64,000 bases of DNA from Chitinophaga sp. XS-30 (lineage in GTDB: Bacteria > Bacteroidota > Bacteroidia > Chitinophagales > Chitinophagaceae), in NCBI RefSeq assembly GCF_008086345.1, contig NZ_CP043006.1, positions 3,904,032-3,968,031 on the forward strand. The letters run 5' to 3'. A model generated the notes under the pieces. The model worked only from the letters and a program-made list of their open reading frames with translations, had not been told where the DNA came from and searched no databases. Below are positions 53,336-63,350 of this stretch, piece after piece; positions within the stretch are counted from its first letter, which is position 1, and each line of letters opens with the position of its first letter. Position numbers and translations under genes: made by a program.

Positions 53336-53971
53336 CTATATCGCGGAAGTGATCAGGTATGATGCCAGCAGCACCAATGATCCGGTGATCAGGTAACGGA
53401 AGGCAAGCCGCACAGGGCGTTGCCCGGTAATGCGGGATTTCAGCATGGCAAATACCAGGAGAAAAACAAGACTGAGTGTGAGGCTCACCTTGGCGGCGGC
53501 GTTGAAATCCTCCTGCATCAAAAACGGCAGAAAGGCCACCAGTCCACCCAGCAGGAAAAATATGCCGGTAGCCAGCATGCTCCTGACCGCGGGCAGCCAG
53601 CTGTAGCCGCGGAGCTGCACCTGTTCCTGCCGCAGGGTCTGTTCCCACTGCTGCTGGTCCTGCTGCATTTCATCCGCAATATGGGAGATGGTGTCCTGCG
53701 TGAGGTCCAGCCCCTGCAATTTCCGGTGCTCTTCGGGGCTCATCCTGCCTTCATCGTCATGTTCCCCGCGGTTGGCACGGAATACAGCGATCATCATCAG
53801 CAATGTGGACGCGCCGAGCAACAGCAGGTGAATGGTATAGAAAGCCTGCACGGTGAGGGCTTTGGTATAGAGTATCTGTGTGGAGAACAGCAATAGCAAC
53901 AGCCCGTCGGGGAAGCCGATCATCATATCTGTTTTCCATCCGGAGCTGCGTATGGCCTTATGTTGCGTCAT
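53336..53971 (-). CDS. VIT1/CCC1-like membrane protein (divergent)
   Basis: 211 residues with about five hydrophobic segments. The end of the first helix ([13 protein letters not shown]), the soluble middle ([21 protein letters not shown]) and the C-terminal pair of helices ([22 protein letters not shown], key segment [10 protein letters not shown]) follow the pattern of VIT1/CCC1 iron/manganese transporters, but the similarity is weak. ATG 53971 overlaps rocD by 14 bp, so it is translated from the rocD message. A different function is possible. Confidence 0.55.
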   Translation of the reverse strand: MTQHKAIRSSGWKTDMMIGFPDGLLLLLFSTQILYTKALTVQAFYTIHLLLLGASTLLMMIAVFRANRGEHDDEGRMSPEEHRKLQGLDLTQDTISHIADEMQQDQQQWEQTLRQEQVQLRGYSWLPAVRSMLATGIFFLLGGLVAFLPFLMQEDFNAAAKVSLTLSLVFLLVFAMLKSRITGQRPVRLAFRYLITGSLVLLASYLITSAI

Positions 53972-55190
53972 TGGTAAGTGTTTCAAGGCTTTTTTGAATA
54001 ATGCCCACACATTCGTCTACCTGCTGCGCATTGATCAGCAGGGGCGGGGCGAAGCGGATCTTGTCCCCATGCGTTGGCTTGGCCAGCAGGCCGTTTTCTT
54101 TGAGGGCCAGGCACAGCTCCCAGGCTGCGTCTTCATGCGGGTGGTTGATCACAATGGCGTTGAGCAACCCTTTCCCTCTAACGAGACTGATGAAGGGGGA
54201 ACGGATGGCTGTTATGCCTTTCCGGAGGCGTTCGCCCATCACAACAGCATTTTCCGCCATGCCTTCGTCCCGCAGCACTTCCAGCGCGGCCATGGCGACT
54301 TTACAGGCGAGGGGATTGCCGCCATAAGTGGAGCCGTGTTCGCCGGGCCGGATGGTCAGCATCACTTCATCGTCCGCCAGCACGGCGGATACCGGCAGCA
54401 TGCCGCCGGAAAGGGCTTTACCGAGGATCAGGACGTCCGGGCGCACATTTTCATGGTCACAGGCCAGCAGTTTGCCGGTACGGGCCAGGCCGGTCTGTAT
54501 CTCATCAGCCATGAACAGCACTCCGGCATCGCTGCAGTATTGCCTGGCTTTGGATAAATAGCCTTCATGCGGCACCATCACACCGGCTTCACCCTGGATG
54601 GGCTCTACCAGGAATCCGGCAACATCTTTATCCTGCAGCGCCTGTTCCAGCGCGGGCAGGTCATTAAAGGGAATCACTTCGTAACCGGGCATATAAGGCC
54701 CGAAGTCTTTCCTGGCCTGGGGGTCTGTACTGAAAGACACCACATTCAGTGTACGGCCGTGAAAGTTGTTGGCGCATACGATGATCTTCGCTTTGTTCTC
54801 CGGAATGCCTTTTACGGCATATCCCCATTTGCGGCACAGCTTGAGGGCCGTCTCCACCGCTTCCACCCCCGTATTCATCGGTAAAACCTTGTCGTACCCG
54901 AAATATCGGGTAATATAGGCGGAGTACTCACCCAGCAGATCGCTGTAAAAGGCGCGGGAGGTAAGGGTGAGCCGTGATGCCTGTTCTACCAGCGCCGCCA
55001 CTATCTTCGGATGGCAATGCCCCTGGTTAACGGCGGAGTAACCGGACAGAAAATCATAATATCGCCTGCCGTCCACATCCCACACAAAAACACCTTCACC
55101 TTTGGTCAATACCACCGGCAGGGGATGATAATTATGCGCGCCGAACTGTTCTTCAAGGCCGAGGAAATGCTGTGTTTGCTCACTGATCAT
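53958..55190 (-). CDS. rocD: Ornithine--oxo-acid transaminase
   Basis: 410-residue PLP class III aminotransferase that turns ornithine and 2-oxoglutarate into glutamate semialdehyde and glutamate. Recognised by [42 protein letters not shown] (key motif [11 protein letters not shown]), the cofactor motif [14 protein letters not shown] with Asp, and the Schiff-base Lys in [15 protein letters not shown] (near residue 255). I use ATG 55190 (MISEQTQHF). It is upstream of the VIT-like gene with a 14-bp overlap. Confidence 0.93.
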   Translation of the reverse strand: MISEQTQHFLGLEEQFGAHNYHPLPVVLTKGEGVFVWDVDGRRYYDFLSGYSAVNQGHCHPKIVAALVEQASRLTLTSRAFYSDLLGEYSAYITRYFGYDKVLPMNTGVEAVETALKLCRKWGYAVKGIPENKAKIIVCANNFHGRTLNVVSFSTDPQARKDFGPYMPGYEVIPFNDLPALEQALQDKDVAGFLVEPIQGEAGVMVPHEGYLSKARQYCSDAGVLFMADEIQTGLARTGKLLACDHENVRPDVLILGKALSGGMLPVSAVLADDEVMLTIRPGEHGSTYGGNPLACKVAMAALEVLRDEGMAENAVVMGERLRKGITAIRSPFISLVRGKGLLNAIVINHPHEDAAWELCLALKENGLLAKPTHGDKIRFAPPLLINAQQVDECVGIIQKSLETLTNDAT

Positions 55191-55231
55191 GTAATCTGGT
55201 ACCATACCTTCAAAGTTACGCCATTCGGTTT

Positions 55232-55489
55232 TTATCCTTTTAATTTATTCACCAGGTCCACATACGCCTGCATCGCCTCATCTTTCGTTTTTCCTTTCAG
55301 GGAGGTCCATGCATCGAATTTCGCTTTGCCGACGAAGTCGAACGGATTGGCAGGCGGCTCTATATTGATATCGCCTTCTGTAGCCTGTTTGTACAGCGAA
55401 TAAAGTTGCAGCAGCACATCATTATCAGGCTTGGATGCGAGTGTTTTGCTGGCCGCTACGGCCTCTTCGAATTGTTGTTGCAGCGCCAT
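55232..55489 (-). CDS. Acyl-CoA-binding protein
   Basis: 85-residue ACBP, a four-helix carrier for long-chain acyl-CoA esters. Family features are [17 protein letters not shown], the [17 protein letters not shown] stretch (key YxLYKQATxGD) and [31 protein letters not shown] (key KFDAWxxLKGxxxxxAMxxY). It supports fatty-acid metabolism together with ETF. It lies 42 bp upstream of rocD, on the same strand, possibly co-transcribed. Confidence 0.95.
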   Translation of the reverse strand: MALQQQFEEAVAASKTLASKPDNDVLLQLYSLYKQATEGDINIEPPANPFDFVGKAKFDAWTSLKGKTKDEAMQAYVDLVNKLKG

Positions 55490-55627
55490 GTTCTGGTTTT
55501 TCCTTTAAAAGTAAAGAAATAGGGGCAGAAACGGCCACGGAAAAGTGTTTATTCATGCATAAAATGAATGTTTCATGTGACGCCCGAAAAGAGCGGCACG
55601 ATCGCATAAAAGAAGCATAAAATTTAA

Positions 55628-55635
55628 TACCTTTG
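55628..55635 (+). promoter_or_regulatory. Probable -7 element of lepA
   Basis: TACCTTTG at 55628-55635 fits TAnnTTTG; no clear TTG is placed at the expected distance upstream. The ATG of lepA is 83 bases on. Confidence 0.45.
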
Positions 55636-55717
55636 CGCCTCGAACTTTGCCTGAGCTGCGATGGAAGCGGAAAAACAGTCACCGTGGCCTTAGAACGCAG
55701 CGCACATTGGAATATAT

Positions 55718-57514
55718 ATGAAGAATATCCGGAATTTCTGCATCATTGCACATATCGACCATGGTAAAAGCACCCTGGCGGACCGTTTACTGGAATTTAC
55801 ACACACCATTTCCGACCGCGATATGCAGGCGCAGGTGCTGGATGATATGGACTTGGAGCGCGAGAAGGGCATCACCATCAAGAGCCACGCCATCCAGATG
55901 AACTATACCGCAAAGAACGGGGAGGTATATGTCTTCAACCTGATCGATACCCCCGGCCACGTAGACTTCTCCTACGAGGTTTCCCGCGCGCTCGCCGCCT
56001 GTGAAGGCGCCTTGCTGCTGGTGGACGCGGCCCAGGGCATTCAGGCCCAGACCATTTCCAATCTCTACCTGGCACTGGATAACGACCTGGAGATCATCCC
56101 GGTTATCAATAAAATTGATATGGACGGCGCCATGATCGAGGAGGTAAAAGACCAGATCATCGAACTGATCGGCGTGAAAAGCGAAGAAATACTGCTGGCC
56201 TCCGGCAAAACCGGCATCGGCATCGAGGATATACTGGAAGCTATCGTGACCCGCATTCCGGCGCCGAAGGGTAGTCCTGACAGCCCGTTGCAAGCCCTGA
56301 TCTTCGACAGCATGTTCAACTCCTTCCGGGGTATTATCGCCTATTTCCGGGTGTATAACGGCAGCATAAAGAAAGGCGACAAGATCAAATTCATCAATAC
56401 CGGCGAAGAATACTTTGCGGATGAAGTAGGCATCCTCAAACTCGGCCTGCAGCCTGAAAAAGAAGTGAAGACCGGCGATGTGGGCTATATCATCACCGGC
56501 ATCAAGAATGCGCGGGAAGTGAAAGTGGGGGATACCATCACCCTCGCCAACAATCCTTATAAAGAAGCGATCAAGGGTTTTGAAGAAGTGAAACCGATGG
56601 TATTTGCCGGTATTTTCCCGGTAGTGACGGAAGATTTCGAGGAGTTGCGGGATTGTATGGACAAGCTGCAGCTGAATGACGCTTCCCTCACTTACGAGCT
56701 GGAAACTTCCCAGGCCCTGGGCTTTGGCTTCCGTTGCGGGTTCCTGGGCATGCTGCATATGGAGATCATCCAGGAGCGGCTGGAGCGGGAATTCAACCAG
56801 ACGGTGATCACCACCGTGCCGAACGTAGGCTTCATTGCCTATGACACCCGTGACGAAAAGCCCATCATTGTGAACAACCCGGCCGAGATGCCCGATCCTA
56901 CCAAGATGTCCCGCATCGAAGAGCCGTTTATCCGCGCGCAGATCATCTCCAAGCCGGAATATATCGGGAATATCATGACCTTATGCCTTGGCAAACGGGG
57001 TATCCTGATCAACCAGAGTTATCTTACCACCACCCGTGTGGAACTGATATTCGAGCTGCCGCTGACGGAGATCGTATTTGACTTTTATGACAAGCTGAAG
57101 AGCCAGACCCGCGGGTATGCCTCTTTTGACTATACACCCATCGGGTTCCGCGACAGCGATATCGTAAAAATGGACATCCTGCTGAATGGCGAGAAAGTGG
57201 ATGCGCTCAGCGCCCTGATCCACCGCAGCAGGGCCAATGATTTCGGCCGCAAGCTCTGCGAAAAGCTGAAAGAGCTGCTGCCGCGCCAGCAATTCCTCAT
57301 CGCCATCCAGGCGGCCATCGGCGCCAAGATCGTGGCGCGCGAGAACATCAGCGCCATGCGGAAGGACGTAACGGCCAAATGTTACGGCGGCGATATCTCC
57401 CGGAAACGTAAACTCCTCGAAAAACAGAAGGAAGGTAAAAAGCGGATGCGCCAGATCGGCAATGTGGAAGTGCCGCAGGAAGCCTTCCTGGCCGTACTCA
57501 AACTGGATGACTGA
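55718..57514 (+). CDS. lepA: Elongation factor 4 (LepA)
   Basis: 598-residue ribosomal GTPase. G1 [15 protein letters not shown], the switch region [17 protein letters not shown]3 DTPGHVDF, G4 NKIDM and the C-terminal LepA-specific region ([22 protein letters not shown]... and [33 protein letters not shown]; key segments [12 protein letters not shown] and KRMRQIG) are present. It acts on stalled or misassembled ribosomes. It overlaps the next gene by 8 bp. Confidence 0.97.
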   Translation: MKNIRNFCIIAHIDHGKSTLADRLLEFTHTISDRDMQAQVLDDMDLEREKGITIKSHAIQMNYTAKNGEVYVFNLIDTPGHVDFSYEVSRALAACEGALLLVDAAQGIQAQTISNLYLALDNDLEIIPVINKIDMDGAMIEEVKDQIIELIGVKSEEILLASGKTGIGIEDILEAIVTRIPAPKGSPDSPLQALIFDSMFNSFRGIIAYFRVYNGSIKKGDKIKFINTGEEYFADEVGILKLGLQPEKEVKTGDVGYIITGIKNAREVKVGDTITLANNPYKEAIKGFEEVKPMVFAGIFPVVTEDFEELRDCMDKLQLNDASLTYELETSQALGFGFRCGFLGMLHMEIIQERLEREFNQTVITTVPNVGFIAYDTRDEKPIIVNNPAEMPDPTKMSRIEEPFIRAQIISKPEYIGNIMTLCLGKRGILINQSYLTTTRVELIFELPLTEIVFDFYDKLKSQTRGYASFDYTPIGFRDSDIVKMDILLNGEKVDALSALIHRSRANDFGRKLCEKLKELLPRQQFLIAIQAAIGAKIVARENISAMRKDVTAKCYGGDISRKRKLLEKQKEGKKRMRQIGNVEVPQEAFLAVLKLDD

Positions 57515-58160
57515 TCACCGATTTATCTGTTCCTGGAGTGGCGGGAAAGACAGCTGTTTCGCTTTCATGGAAGCTGTGCGGCAGGGGCATCACCCCCTCG
57601 CGCTGCTGAATATGATGAACGAGAACGGCCGCATATCCCGCTCTCACGCCCTCCCGGCCTCCCTGCTGCAACAGCAGGCAGCTGCACTCGCCCTGCCGCT
57701 CACCACCATTGCCAGTACCTGGCAGGAGTATGAAACGAATTTTACCGGCACATTGACCGGTCTCGCAAACGAATACGGGGCCACCGCCGCCGTTTTCGGG
57801 GATATAGACCTGCAGCCGCACCGGGAATGGGAAGAAAAGGTCTGCTCCGCCGCGGGTATCGAAGCCCTGCTTCCCTTATGGCAGGAAGACCGGAAAACAT
57901 TGGTGTACCGTATGCTGCAATCCGGCATCCGCTGCCTGATCGTTTCCTGTAATGCTCATTTGGGCGAAACCTTCCTCGGAAGGATACTGGACGATGTGCT
58001 GATTGCAGACCTGGAGGCAAAGGGAGTGGACGTGTGCGGAGAGAACGGGGAGTTCCATACCCTGGTTGTCGATTGCCCGCTGTTTGCCGTGCCGGTGGTT
58101 TTACCGGCTTGCCGGAAAGTGGAGCATGAGGGGTATTGGTTCCTGCAATGGGATGCCTGA
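57507..58160 (+). CDS. Dph6-like ATP-pyrophosphatase (diphthine--ammonia ligase family)
   Basis: 217-residue protein with a PP-loop [11 protein letters not shown] near residue 10 and the family's C-terminal [15 protein letters not shown]. Archaeal and eukaryotic homologues make diphthamide on EF-2, but bacteria lack diphthamide, so another amidation is probable. ATG 57507 overlaps the lepA stop by 8 bases (ATGACTGA), indicating coupled translation with a ribosomal GTPase. That coupling is suggestive, but a link to EF4 itself is not shown. Confidence 0.85.
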   Translation: MTDHRFICSWSGGKDSCFAFMEAVRQGHHPLALLNMMNENGRISRSHALPASLLQQQAAALALPLTTIASTWQEYETNFTGTLTGLANEYGATAAVFGDIDLQPHREWEEKVCSAAGIEALLPLWQEDRKTLVYRMLQSGIRCLIVSCNAHLGETFLGRILDDVLIADLEAKGVDVCGENGEFHTLVVDCPLFAVPVVLPACRKVEHEGYWFLQWDA

Positions 58161-58169
58161 ACCGCGCAT

Positions 58170-58197
58170 AAAAAAGGCGACAGGGTGCCTGTCGCCT
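58170..58197 (-). terminator. Rho-independent terminator for the DUF6580-like gene
   Basis: AGGCGACAGG (58175-58184) pairs with CCTGTCGCCT (58188-58197), loop GTG. On the minus strand it is followed by six T residues. Confidence 0.8.
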
Positions 58198-58221
58198 CTC
58201 AAATAAGATATTTAAATAATT

Positions 58222-58815
58222 CTACGCAAATAACTCATTATCAGATTCTTCCCGCACAATAACGGGTTTCAGTAAAGCATAAGCCCCAAAGAGCAATCCG
58301 GTGTAAAATATATTGCCCATGATGGTATTCAGGAAGAAGCTGCCGAACATTTCTGCTTTGTAAAACGGAATGGCGCTGTAATAGCAGGCCAGCAATCCGC
58401 TCAGTGTATGCGGGTACATATCCCGGAACAGCCAGGTGCCGAAGTTGGACATCAGGAAGAACATCAGCCCGGAGCCGATGGCGGCCAGCAGGATGTTGCC
58501 GGCGTTCGCTTTGCGGATGCGGGTACCGATATAGGTGGTGAGCACAAAGGCAATGTACACGAACAGCATTTCGCCGCCGTAGAAACCCTGAATGCTGGTA
58601 AAAAGCTCAAAGAACAGGTCGCTCAGGAAGAGCGCGGCCAATGGAACGATGTAAGCATACCGTTTATTTTTCAGCACCACGCCAGCAAACAATGCACCGG
58701 CGCCTATGGCGGTGAAGTTATAAATGCCCATATGGTTGGTCACCAGCCGGCCGAGAATGGTCAGGAAAATCAGTCCTGCGATGAGGGAAACTTTGGATAT
58801 TGTCTCTTTCTTCAT
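58222..58815 (-). CDS. Multi-pass membrane protein (DUF6580-like)
   Basis: 197 residues with six hydrophobic segments. The YNFTAIGAGALFAG N-terminal stretch and the PLAALFLSDLFFELF motif are those of a family I know as DUF6580, which resembles substrate-binding (S) components of energy-coupling factor transporters. The substrate is unknown and no ECF ATPase is nearby. It is followed by a terminator on its strand, so it is a single-gene unit. Confidence 0.65.
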   Translation of the reverse strand: MKKETISKVSLIAGLIFLTILGRLVTNHMGIYNFTAIGAGALFAGVVLKNKRYAYIVPLAALFLSDLFFELFTSIQGFYGGEMLFVYIAFVLTTYIGTRIRKANAGNILLAAIGSGLMFFLMSNFGTWLFRDMYPHTLSGLLACYYSAIPFYKAEMFGSFFLNTIMGNIFYTGLLFGAYALLKPVIVREESDNELFA

Positions 58816-58852
58816 ATTGCGCTTTTGCTTTAAACGATGTAAAGGTAATGAA

Positions 58853-60049
58853 TTATGGTATAGATGCCTTGAAGATCACCGTTTGCACTTCCGCGGCGAT
58901 GCGGTATTGCTCCCCGAAGGCGGCGAAAACGGACCGGCCCTTTTGCAGCGGCAGCTCCGCGGAGCCGCTGGCCACAGCTTTTCCATCCATAACGATCCAT
59001 ATTTCCGGTGAGGTGGCAGTATGTTCGTACACATCCCCGGGTTTCAGGACGATGGTGCTGATGGCAAAATCCGGCGCGGGGGTAGGGTAGCGCTGTTCCT
59101 GGCCATTGTGTACGGCTTCCCCTTTCAGGATGTGCGGATATACGGCTTCGAAGCGGGTATGTTTCAGCAGTTCTTCCACATCAATATGCTTCGGCGTAAG
59201 GCCGCCCCGCAATACGTTGTCGGAATTGGCCATCAGTTCGGCATTCTGCCCTTCGAGGTAGGCGTGGGGGATACCGGCATCCTGGAAAACGGCTTCTCCC
59301 GGTGCCGCATATACGATATTGAAGAAATAGATGGAGAAGATCCCCCTGTCCAGCCGCCCCATACCTTCCGGGTCGTTCGCAATGGCCCGGCCGGCCCAGA
59401 AAGCGGGGTCTTTCTTATCCAGCTGATGCTGCTGATAAGCCGGCAATACCCGTTCCGCCAGGGGGCGAAGCATGCTGTTCACCTCATCCTGCGGCATTTC
59501 CATGACCTTTTTATACAGGCCGAAATAACCTTCCTGGTCAAATACCGGCCGCCAGCGGGGAAATTCCGGTACTTCGCGAAGCACGGCCTTCAGTTTATTT
59601 TCCGGAAGAAAACCATGCAGCAGCCAGAATTCGCTGAGCGCCACCATGATCTCGGGTTTGTGGTTATCGTCCTTATAATTCCGGTTCGGTGCATTGAGCG
59701 GGATGCCGGCTGCATTTTCGCGGGCAAATCCTTTTTCCGCTTCCGCTTTGGTGGGATGTACCTGTATGGACAGCATATCTTTTACATCCAGTATCTTGAA
59801 GAGGTAGGGCAGTTGTCCGAAACGGTCCGCCGCCGCCTGACCAAGTATTTCCGCCGGCCGCGCCGCTATATATTCGTTCAGGGGCTGTTCATCTACCAGT
59901 GAAGGTGCGCTCTGATGCGCGCCCATCCAGTATTCCGCCGCAGGCTGGTCCGTTACGGGCAAGCCCAGCAGGGTGGGGATGTAAGAATAGCCACCCCAGG
60001 CATAATGTTGTACCTTTCCGTTCAGGTAAAATAATTTCCGGTTGCTCAT
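58853..60049 (-). CDS. manA: Mannose-6-phosphate isomerase, class I
   Basis: 398 residues. Type I PMI interconverts mannose-6-phosphate and fructose-6-phosphate using zinc. Zinc-site motifs are LSIQVHPTKAEAE, ENAAGIPL...DDNHKPEIMVAL (Glu and Lys) and AGIPHAYLEGQNAELMANSDNV (His). The substrate Arg lies in the C-terminal cupin half. The start at 60049 (MSNRKLFYLNGKVQHYAWGG) fits the family; the longer frame to 60355 overlaps yraN on the other strand. Isolated from other sugar genes. Confidence 0.93.
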   Translation of the reverse strand: MSNRKLFYLNGKVQHYAWGGYSYIPTLLGLPVTDQPAAEYWMGAHQSAPSLVDEQPLNEYIAARPAEILGQAAADRFGQLPYLFKILDVKDMLSIQVHPTKAEAEKGFARENAAGIPLNAPNRNYKDDNHKPEIMVALSEFWLLHGFLPENKLKAVLREVPEFPRWRPVFDQEGYFGLYKKVMEMPQDEVNSMLRPLAERVLPAYQQHQLDKKDPAFWAGRAIANDPEGMGRLDRGIFSIYFFNIVYAAPGEAVFQDAGIPHAYLEGQNAELMANSDNVLRGGLTPKHIDVEELLKHTRFEAVYPHILKGEAVHNGQEQRYPTPAPDFAISTIVLKPGDVYEHTATSPEIWIVMDGKAVASGSAELPLQKGRSVFAAFGEQYRIAAEVQTVIFKASIP

Positions 60050-60085
60050 GATTCCATTGTTAGGTTGTAAAAATATATAAATCGA

Positions 60086-60442
60086 ATGGCTTCTCATCAC
60101 GAGTTGGGGAAAAAGGGCGAGCAGCTGGCTGTGGCGTTTCTCCGGCAAAAGCAGTATGATATCCTGCATTGCAACTGGACCAGTGGCCGGAAGGAGATCG
60201 ACATCATTGCCCGGCAGGGCGGGACTATTGTTTTCATAGAAGTAAAAACGCGCAGCACCCAGTATTTCGGCATGCCCGAGGAAGCCGTGCATTACCGCAA
60301 GGAAGCATCGCTGCAACAGGTGGCTGACCGCTACCTGGAACAGCACGGTCTGCAACCCGAGGCCATACGTTTCGATATCATCTCCATTACCTTTACTGCG
60401 GCAGGGTTGCAGGAGATATTACACCTGGAAGACGCCTTCTGA
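60086..60442 (+). CDS. YraN family (UPF0102) endonuclease-like protein
   Basis: 118-residue protein with the restriction-endonuclease-like core: KGEQLAVAFLRQKQYDILHCNWTSGRKEIDIIARQGGTIVFIEVKTRS (key motif EIDIIA...FIEVKTR). Thought to act in DNA processing; no activity is established. Divergent from manA, separated by 36 bp. Confidence 0.88.
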   Translation: MASHHELGKKGEQLAVAFLRQKQYDILHCNWTSGRKEIDIIARQGGTIVFIEVKTRSTQYFGMPEEAVHYRKEASLQQVADRYLEQHGLQPEAIRFDIISITFTAAGLQEILHLEDAF

Positions 60443-60567
60443 CCGGCTTAACATCGCCTTAACAAAATCGGTCATATAAGGATAAAAAATGTTGTATCTT
60501 TGGCTTCCGATCGATATGATCATCTCCTGTAAAGAACCGTTTGAAATTATCCCTTAAAGCGGTTCAT

Positions 60568-60849
60568 ATGTATATCTGGAGTTTGATTCTGTTTACGTTC
60601 ACTCATACGGCTACCATGCGGCAACTGCCTTCAGCGCCCGGCGTTCTTTGTATAGCGATGCCTGTACTGGAATGGCAGGAGGGTACGGTGCCATGCACGA
60701 TCTACAATGAACGGCTGGAGCCGGAGAGGATGGTGCCGCTGGCGGGAGGACATAAAAAGGGCGTGTACACGTTACAGTTAAAGACGCTGCCGGCAGGAAG
60801 ATATGTGGTGGCCGTACAGCAACAAATGACAACAGTTATCATCAACTAA
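60568..60849 (+). CDS. Small exported-looking protein, unknown
   Basis: 93-residue protein from ATG 60568 (MYIWSLILFTFTH...). The hydrophobic start could be a signal anchor; the rest is an Ig/beta-like stretch ending LKTLPAGRYVVAVQQQMTTVIIN, which resembles the last strands of type IX secreted domains. A TATCTTTG box lies at 60495-60502. A TTG start at 60541 would extend it by nine residues. Not recognised as any family. Confidence 0.5.
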   Translation: MYIWSLILFTFTHTATMRQLPSAPGVLCIAMPVLEWQEGTVPCTIYNERLEPERMVPLAGGHKKGVYTLQLKTLPAGRYVVAVQQQMTTVIIN

Positions 60850-60888
60850 CATATTATTCTCAGAGTCATCCCCCCAAACATAGATCCT

Positions 60889-60915
60889 CCGGTGTAATAG
60901 CCGGAGGACTTTGTA
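60889..60915 (+). terminator. Rho-independent terminator hairpin between convergent genes
   Basis: CCTCCGG and CCGGAGG around a TGTAATAG loop (about 60888-60911), followed by a partial T run (CTTTGTATTTT). It closes the small exported protein gene. Confidence 0.6.
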
Positions 60916-60935
60916 TTTTAAGACGTGGCTGTGGT

Positions 60936-61745
60936 TCAGTACCCATCCACCAGTACTTCATACAGTTTCACTTTCAGTTCTTCGAGCGATACGTTTTGCG
61001 TCAGCTGCCCGTCCTGCGCATAGGAAACGGTGCCTCTTTCCTCGGAGACCACAATGGCCAGATTATCGCTATGCTCCGTGATACCCACGGCAGAGCGGTG
61101 CCGCATGCCGATGCGGGTAGGCAGGTCAGGATTTTCGGATACCGGCAGGATCACCTTGGCCGCGAGTATCTTGTTGCCGACTATGATAAGTGCGCCATCA
61201 TGCAGCGGGCTGTTCTTCTCAAATATGCTTTCCAGCAACTTTGCGCTCACATTTCCCTCTATGGCTATGCTGGAAGCGGTATCGAACTTTACGCGGTAGG
61301 TAGTGGCAATCACGATGAGCGCGCCTGTTCTGGCTGCCGCCATATGGCTTACGGCCACAATGATCTCGTTGATGATATGCTCTTCTTCCTTGTAGCTTTT
61401 GAACCGGTCCGGCAGGAACAGCTTGGTCAGGAAGCTGTCTTTACTCAAAGGGGTTTTCTTGCCCAGCACCAGCAGGAATTTTCGTATCTCCGGCTGGAAG
61501 ATGATGATAATGGCGATCAGGCCCACATTGATAAAGTTCTCCAGGATATTCGTGAGGATGGGCATTTGCATGGAGCGTACGAGAAAATACGCGGCATAGA
61601 CCATCAGCAAACCGATGAATATATTGAAGGCCAGGCTCCCTTTCAGCAGCCGGTACAACTGGATGACGAGGAAAATGACAATCAGCAGGTCCACCACATT
61701 CAGCCAACGGAACTCAAATCCATAAAATTTATATACGTCCTTCAT
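60936..61745 (-). CDS. cdaA: Diadenylate cyclase CdaA
   Basis: Makes cyclic di-AMP from two ATP. 269 residues: three transmembrane helices in the first ~75 residues, then the DAC domain with the signature DGALIIVGNK and RHRSAVGITEHSD. c-di-AMP controls potassium and cell-wall homeostasis. It lies 27 bp after folP on the same strand, a common Bacteroidota arrangement, and folP-cdaA is probably one transcript. Confidence 0.94.
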   Translation of the reverse strand: MKDVYKFYGFEFRWLNVVDLLIVIFLVIQLYRLLKGSLAFNIFIGLLMVYAAYFLVRSMQMPILTNILENFINVGLIAIIIIFQPEIRKFLLVLGKKTPLSKDSFLTKLFLPDRFKSYKEEEHIINEIIVAVSHMAAARTGALIVIATTYRVKFDTASSIAIEGNVSAKLLESIFEKNSPLHDGALIIVGNKILAAKVILPVSENPDLPTRIGMRHRSAVGITEHSDNLAIVVSEERGTVSYAQDGQLTQNVSLEELKVKLYEVLVDGY

Positions 61746-61772
61746 GCAGTAAAAATAGAAATATTTAGTTAG

Positions 61773-62633
61773 CTATAATGTGTTGAGAAACGAAACAATC
61801 TTTACCGCTTCCATGGCCTCTTTTACATCATGCACCCGCAGGATAACAGCGCCCTGCTGCAGGGCGAGGGTATGCACGACCGTTGTGCCATTGAGGGCTT
61901 CGGCGGCATTGGTATGCAGCAGCCGGTGTATCATGGACTTCCGGGAAACGCCTGCCAGTATGGGCACTTCCAGTATTTGGAGGGTATGGAGGTTTTTCAG
62001 GAGCCGGTAATTATGTTCCAGTGTTTTGCCGAAGCCGAAACCGGGATCGATGATCACGTCCCGGATGCCGAGCTGCCGGCATTGATGGACCTTGTGGATA
62101 AAGAAGTCAAGCACTTCGCGGGCAACATCTTCATACTGCGGGTTCAGCTGCATGCTGGCGGGCGTGCCCTGCATATGCATGGCAATGTAGGGAACATCGA
62201 GATGGGCGACGGTGCTGAGCATCCGGTCATCCATTCCGCCGGCGCTGATGTCGTTCACAATGGCTGCGCCGGCCAGGATGCATTTCTCCGCCACGCTGGC
62301 ATGGTAGGTGTCTACAGATAGCAGCGCCTCAGGATAATGGTGCAGGATGGCGTGAATGGCGGGTAACAGGCGTTCCGTTTCTTCGGCGGCGCCGATCTCC
62401 GGGGCGCCCGGGCGGGTGCTTTGGGCCCCGATATCCAGTATCGCCGCACCCGCTGCCAGCATAGCGCCGGCCCGTTCTGTAATATGATGCAGTTCACGGG
62501 TACGGCTGCCGGCATAAAAGGAATCATCCGTAACATTAATAATGCCCATCACCACAGGTCTGGAAAGATCTGTCAATTTTCCCCGGCACCTGATGGTAAA
62601 TTCTTTATGTAAAACTGTATTTTTGAAACTCAT
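61773..62633 (-). CDS. folP: Dihydropteroate synthase
   Basis: 286 residues. Condenses 6-hydroxymethyl-dihydropterin diphosphate with p-aminobenzoate; target of sulfonamides. Motifs: MGIINVTDDSFYAGSR (pterin loop 1), LDIGAQSTRPGA, NDISAGGMD, and DPGFGFGKTLEHN. It is divergent from the DUF1599 gene (42-bp gap), and cdaA is next downstream. Confidence 0.95.
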   Translation of the reverse strand: MSFKNTVLHKEFTIRCRGKLTDLSRPVVMGIINVTDDSFYAGSRTRELHHITERAGAMLAAGAAILDIGAQSTRPGAPEIGAAEETERLLPAIHAILHHYPEALLSVDTYHASVAEKCILAGAAIVNDISAGGMDDRMLSTVAHLDVPYIAMHMQGTPASMQLNPQYEDVAREVLDFFIHKVHQCRQLGIRDVIIDPGFGFGKTLEHNYRLLKNLHTLQILEVPILAGVSRKSMIHRLLHTNAAEALNGTTVVHTLALQQGAVILRVHDVKEAMEAVKIVSFLNTL

Positions 62634-62675
62634 TGAGTTGGCAATTTAATATATCTGCCGCTAAATGAGACCATT

Positions 62676-63227
62676 ATGAGCAGAACATCGGAACAATATC
62701 AACGTATCATCAACAGCAGCAAGGAGATATTCATTAAAAAGACGAAAGACTACGGCACATCCTGGAGGGTATTGCGGCCGATATCGATCGTGGACCAGAT
62801 CTTTATCAAGGCGCAGCGCATCCGGAACATACAGGAGATGGGCAAACAGAAGGTAGACGATGATATCAGCAACGAGTTCAGGGGTATCATCAACTATGGC
62901 GTGATCGCCCTGATGCAGATGGAATTGCCCGATGAGCCTTATAATGACCTTCCCCTGGATACCGTTTCCAGCCTGTATGACGCGAAGATCGGCCTTATCC
63001 GCCAGGTGATGGAGGACAAGAATCACGACTACGGAGAGGCCTGGAGGGATATGAGCCAGGAATCCTTTACGGACCTCATCCTGACCAAGCTGTTGCGGGT
63101 AAAGCAGATCCTGCGGAATGACGGCAAAACGCTGATCTCCGAAGGAATGGACGCCAACTATACTGATATCGTCAATTATGCCGTTTTTGCCTTGATAAAA
63201 CTGGAAGAAGCGAAACATCAACTATGA
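62676..63227 (+). CDS. DUF1599 domain protein (two repeats)
   Basis: 183 residues made of two similar halves: DYGTSWRVLRPISIVDQIFIKAQRIRNIQE (about 24-55) and DYGEAWRDMSQESFTDLILTKLLRVKQILR (about 118-148), each followed by a helical part ending in a Asn-Tyr-(A/G)V-I/F-A-L-like stretch (INYGVIALM, VNYAVFALI). It looks like an all-helical nucleotide-processing family (MazG-like). Function not established. The next gene is a DoxX-like protein, the usual neighbour. Confidence 0.9.
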   Translation: MSRTSEQYQRIINSSKEIFIKKTKDYGTSWRVLRPISIVDQIFIKAQRIRNIQEMGKQKVDDDISNEFRGIINYGVIALMQMELPDEPYNDLPLDTVSSLYDAKIGLIRQVMEDKNHDYGEAWRDMSQESFTDLILTKLLRVKQILRNDGKTLISEGMDANYTDIVNYAVFALIKLEEAKHQL

Positions 63228-63350
63228 AACGCCCATATCCAATGCATGCCGGGCGTTCCATCCGGCCATTCATAAACAACAAATTCTGAGCGATGAAGCC
63301 GGCATTGTCACGGCTCCATCGGACCTGTAAATAGTAAAAATTATATTCGG

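Noticed and set aside
59021..59902. 293-residue plus-strand frame over manA
   Set aside because: Shadow of manA, which has all catalytic motifs.
60049..60355. Upstream extension of manA
   Set aside because: The extra N-terminal residues overlap yraN on the other strand and lack family similarity.
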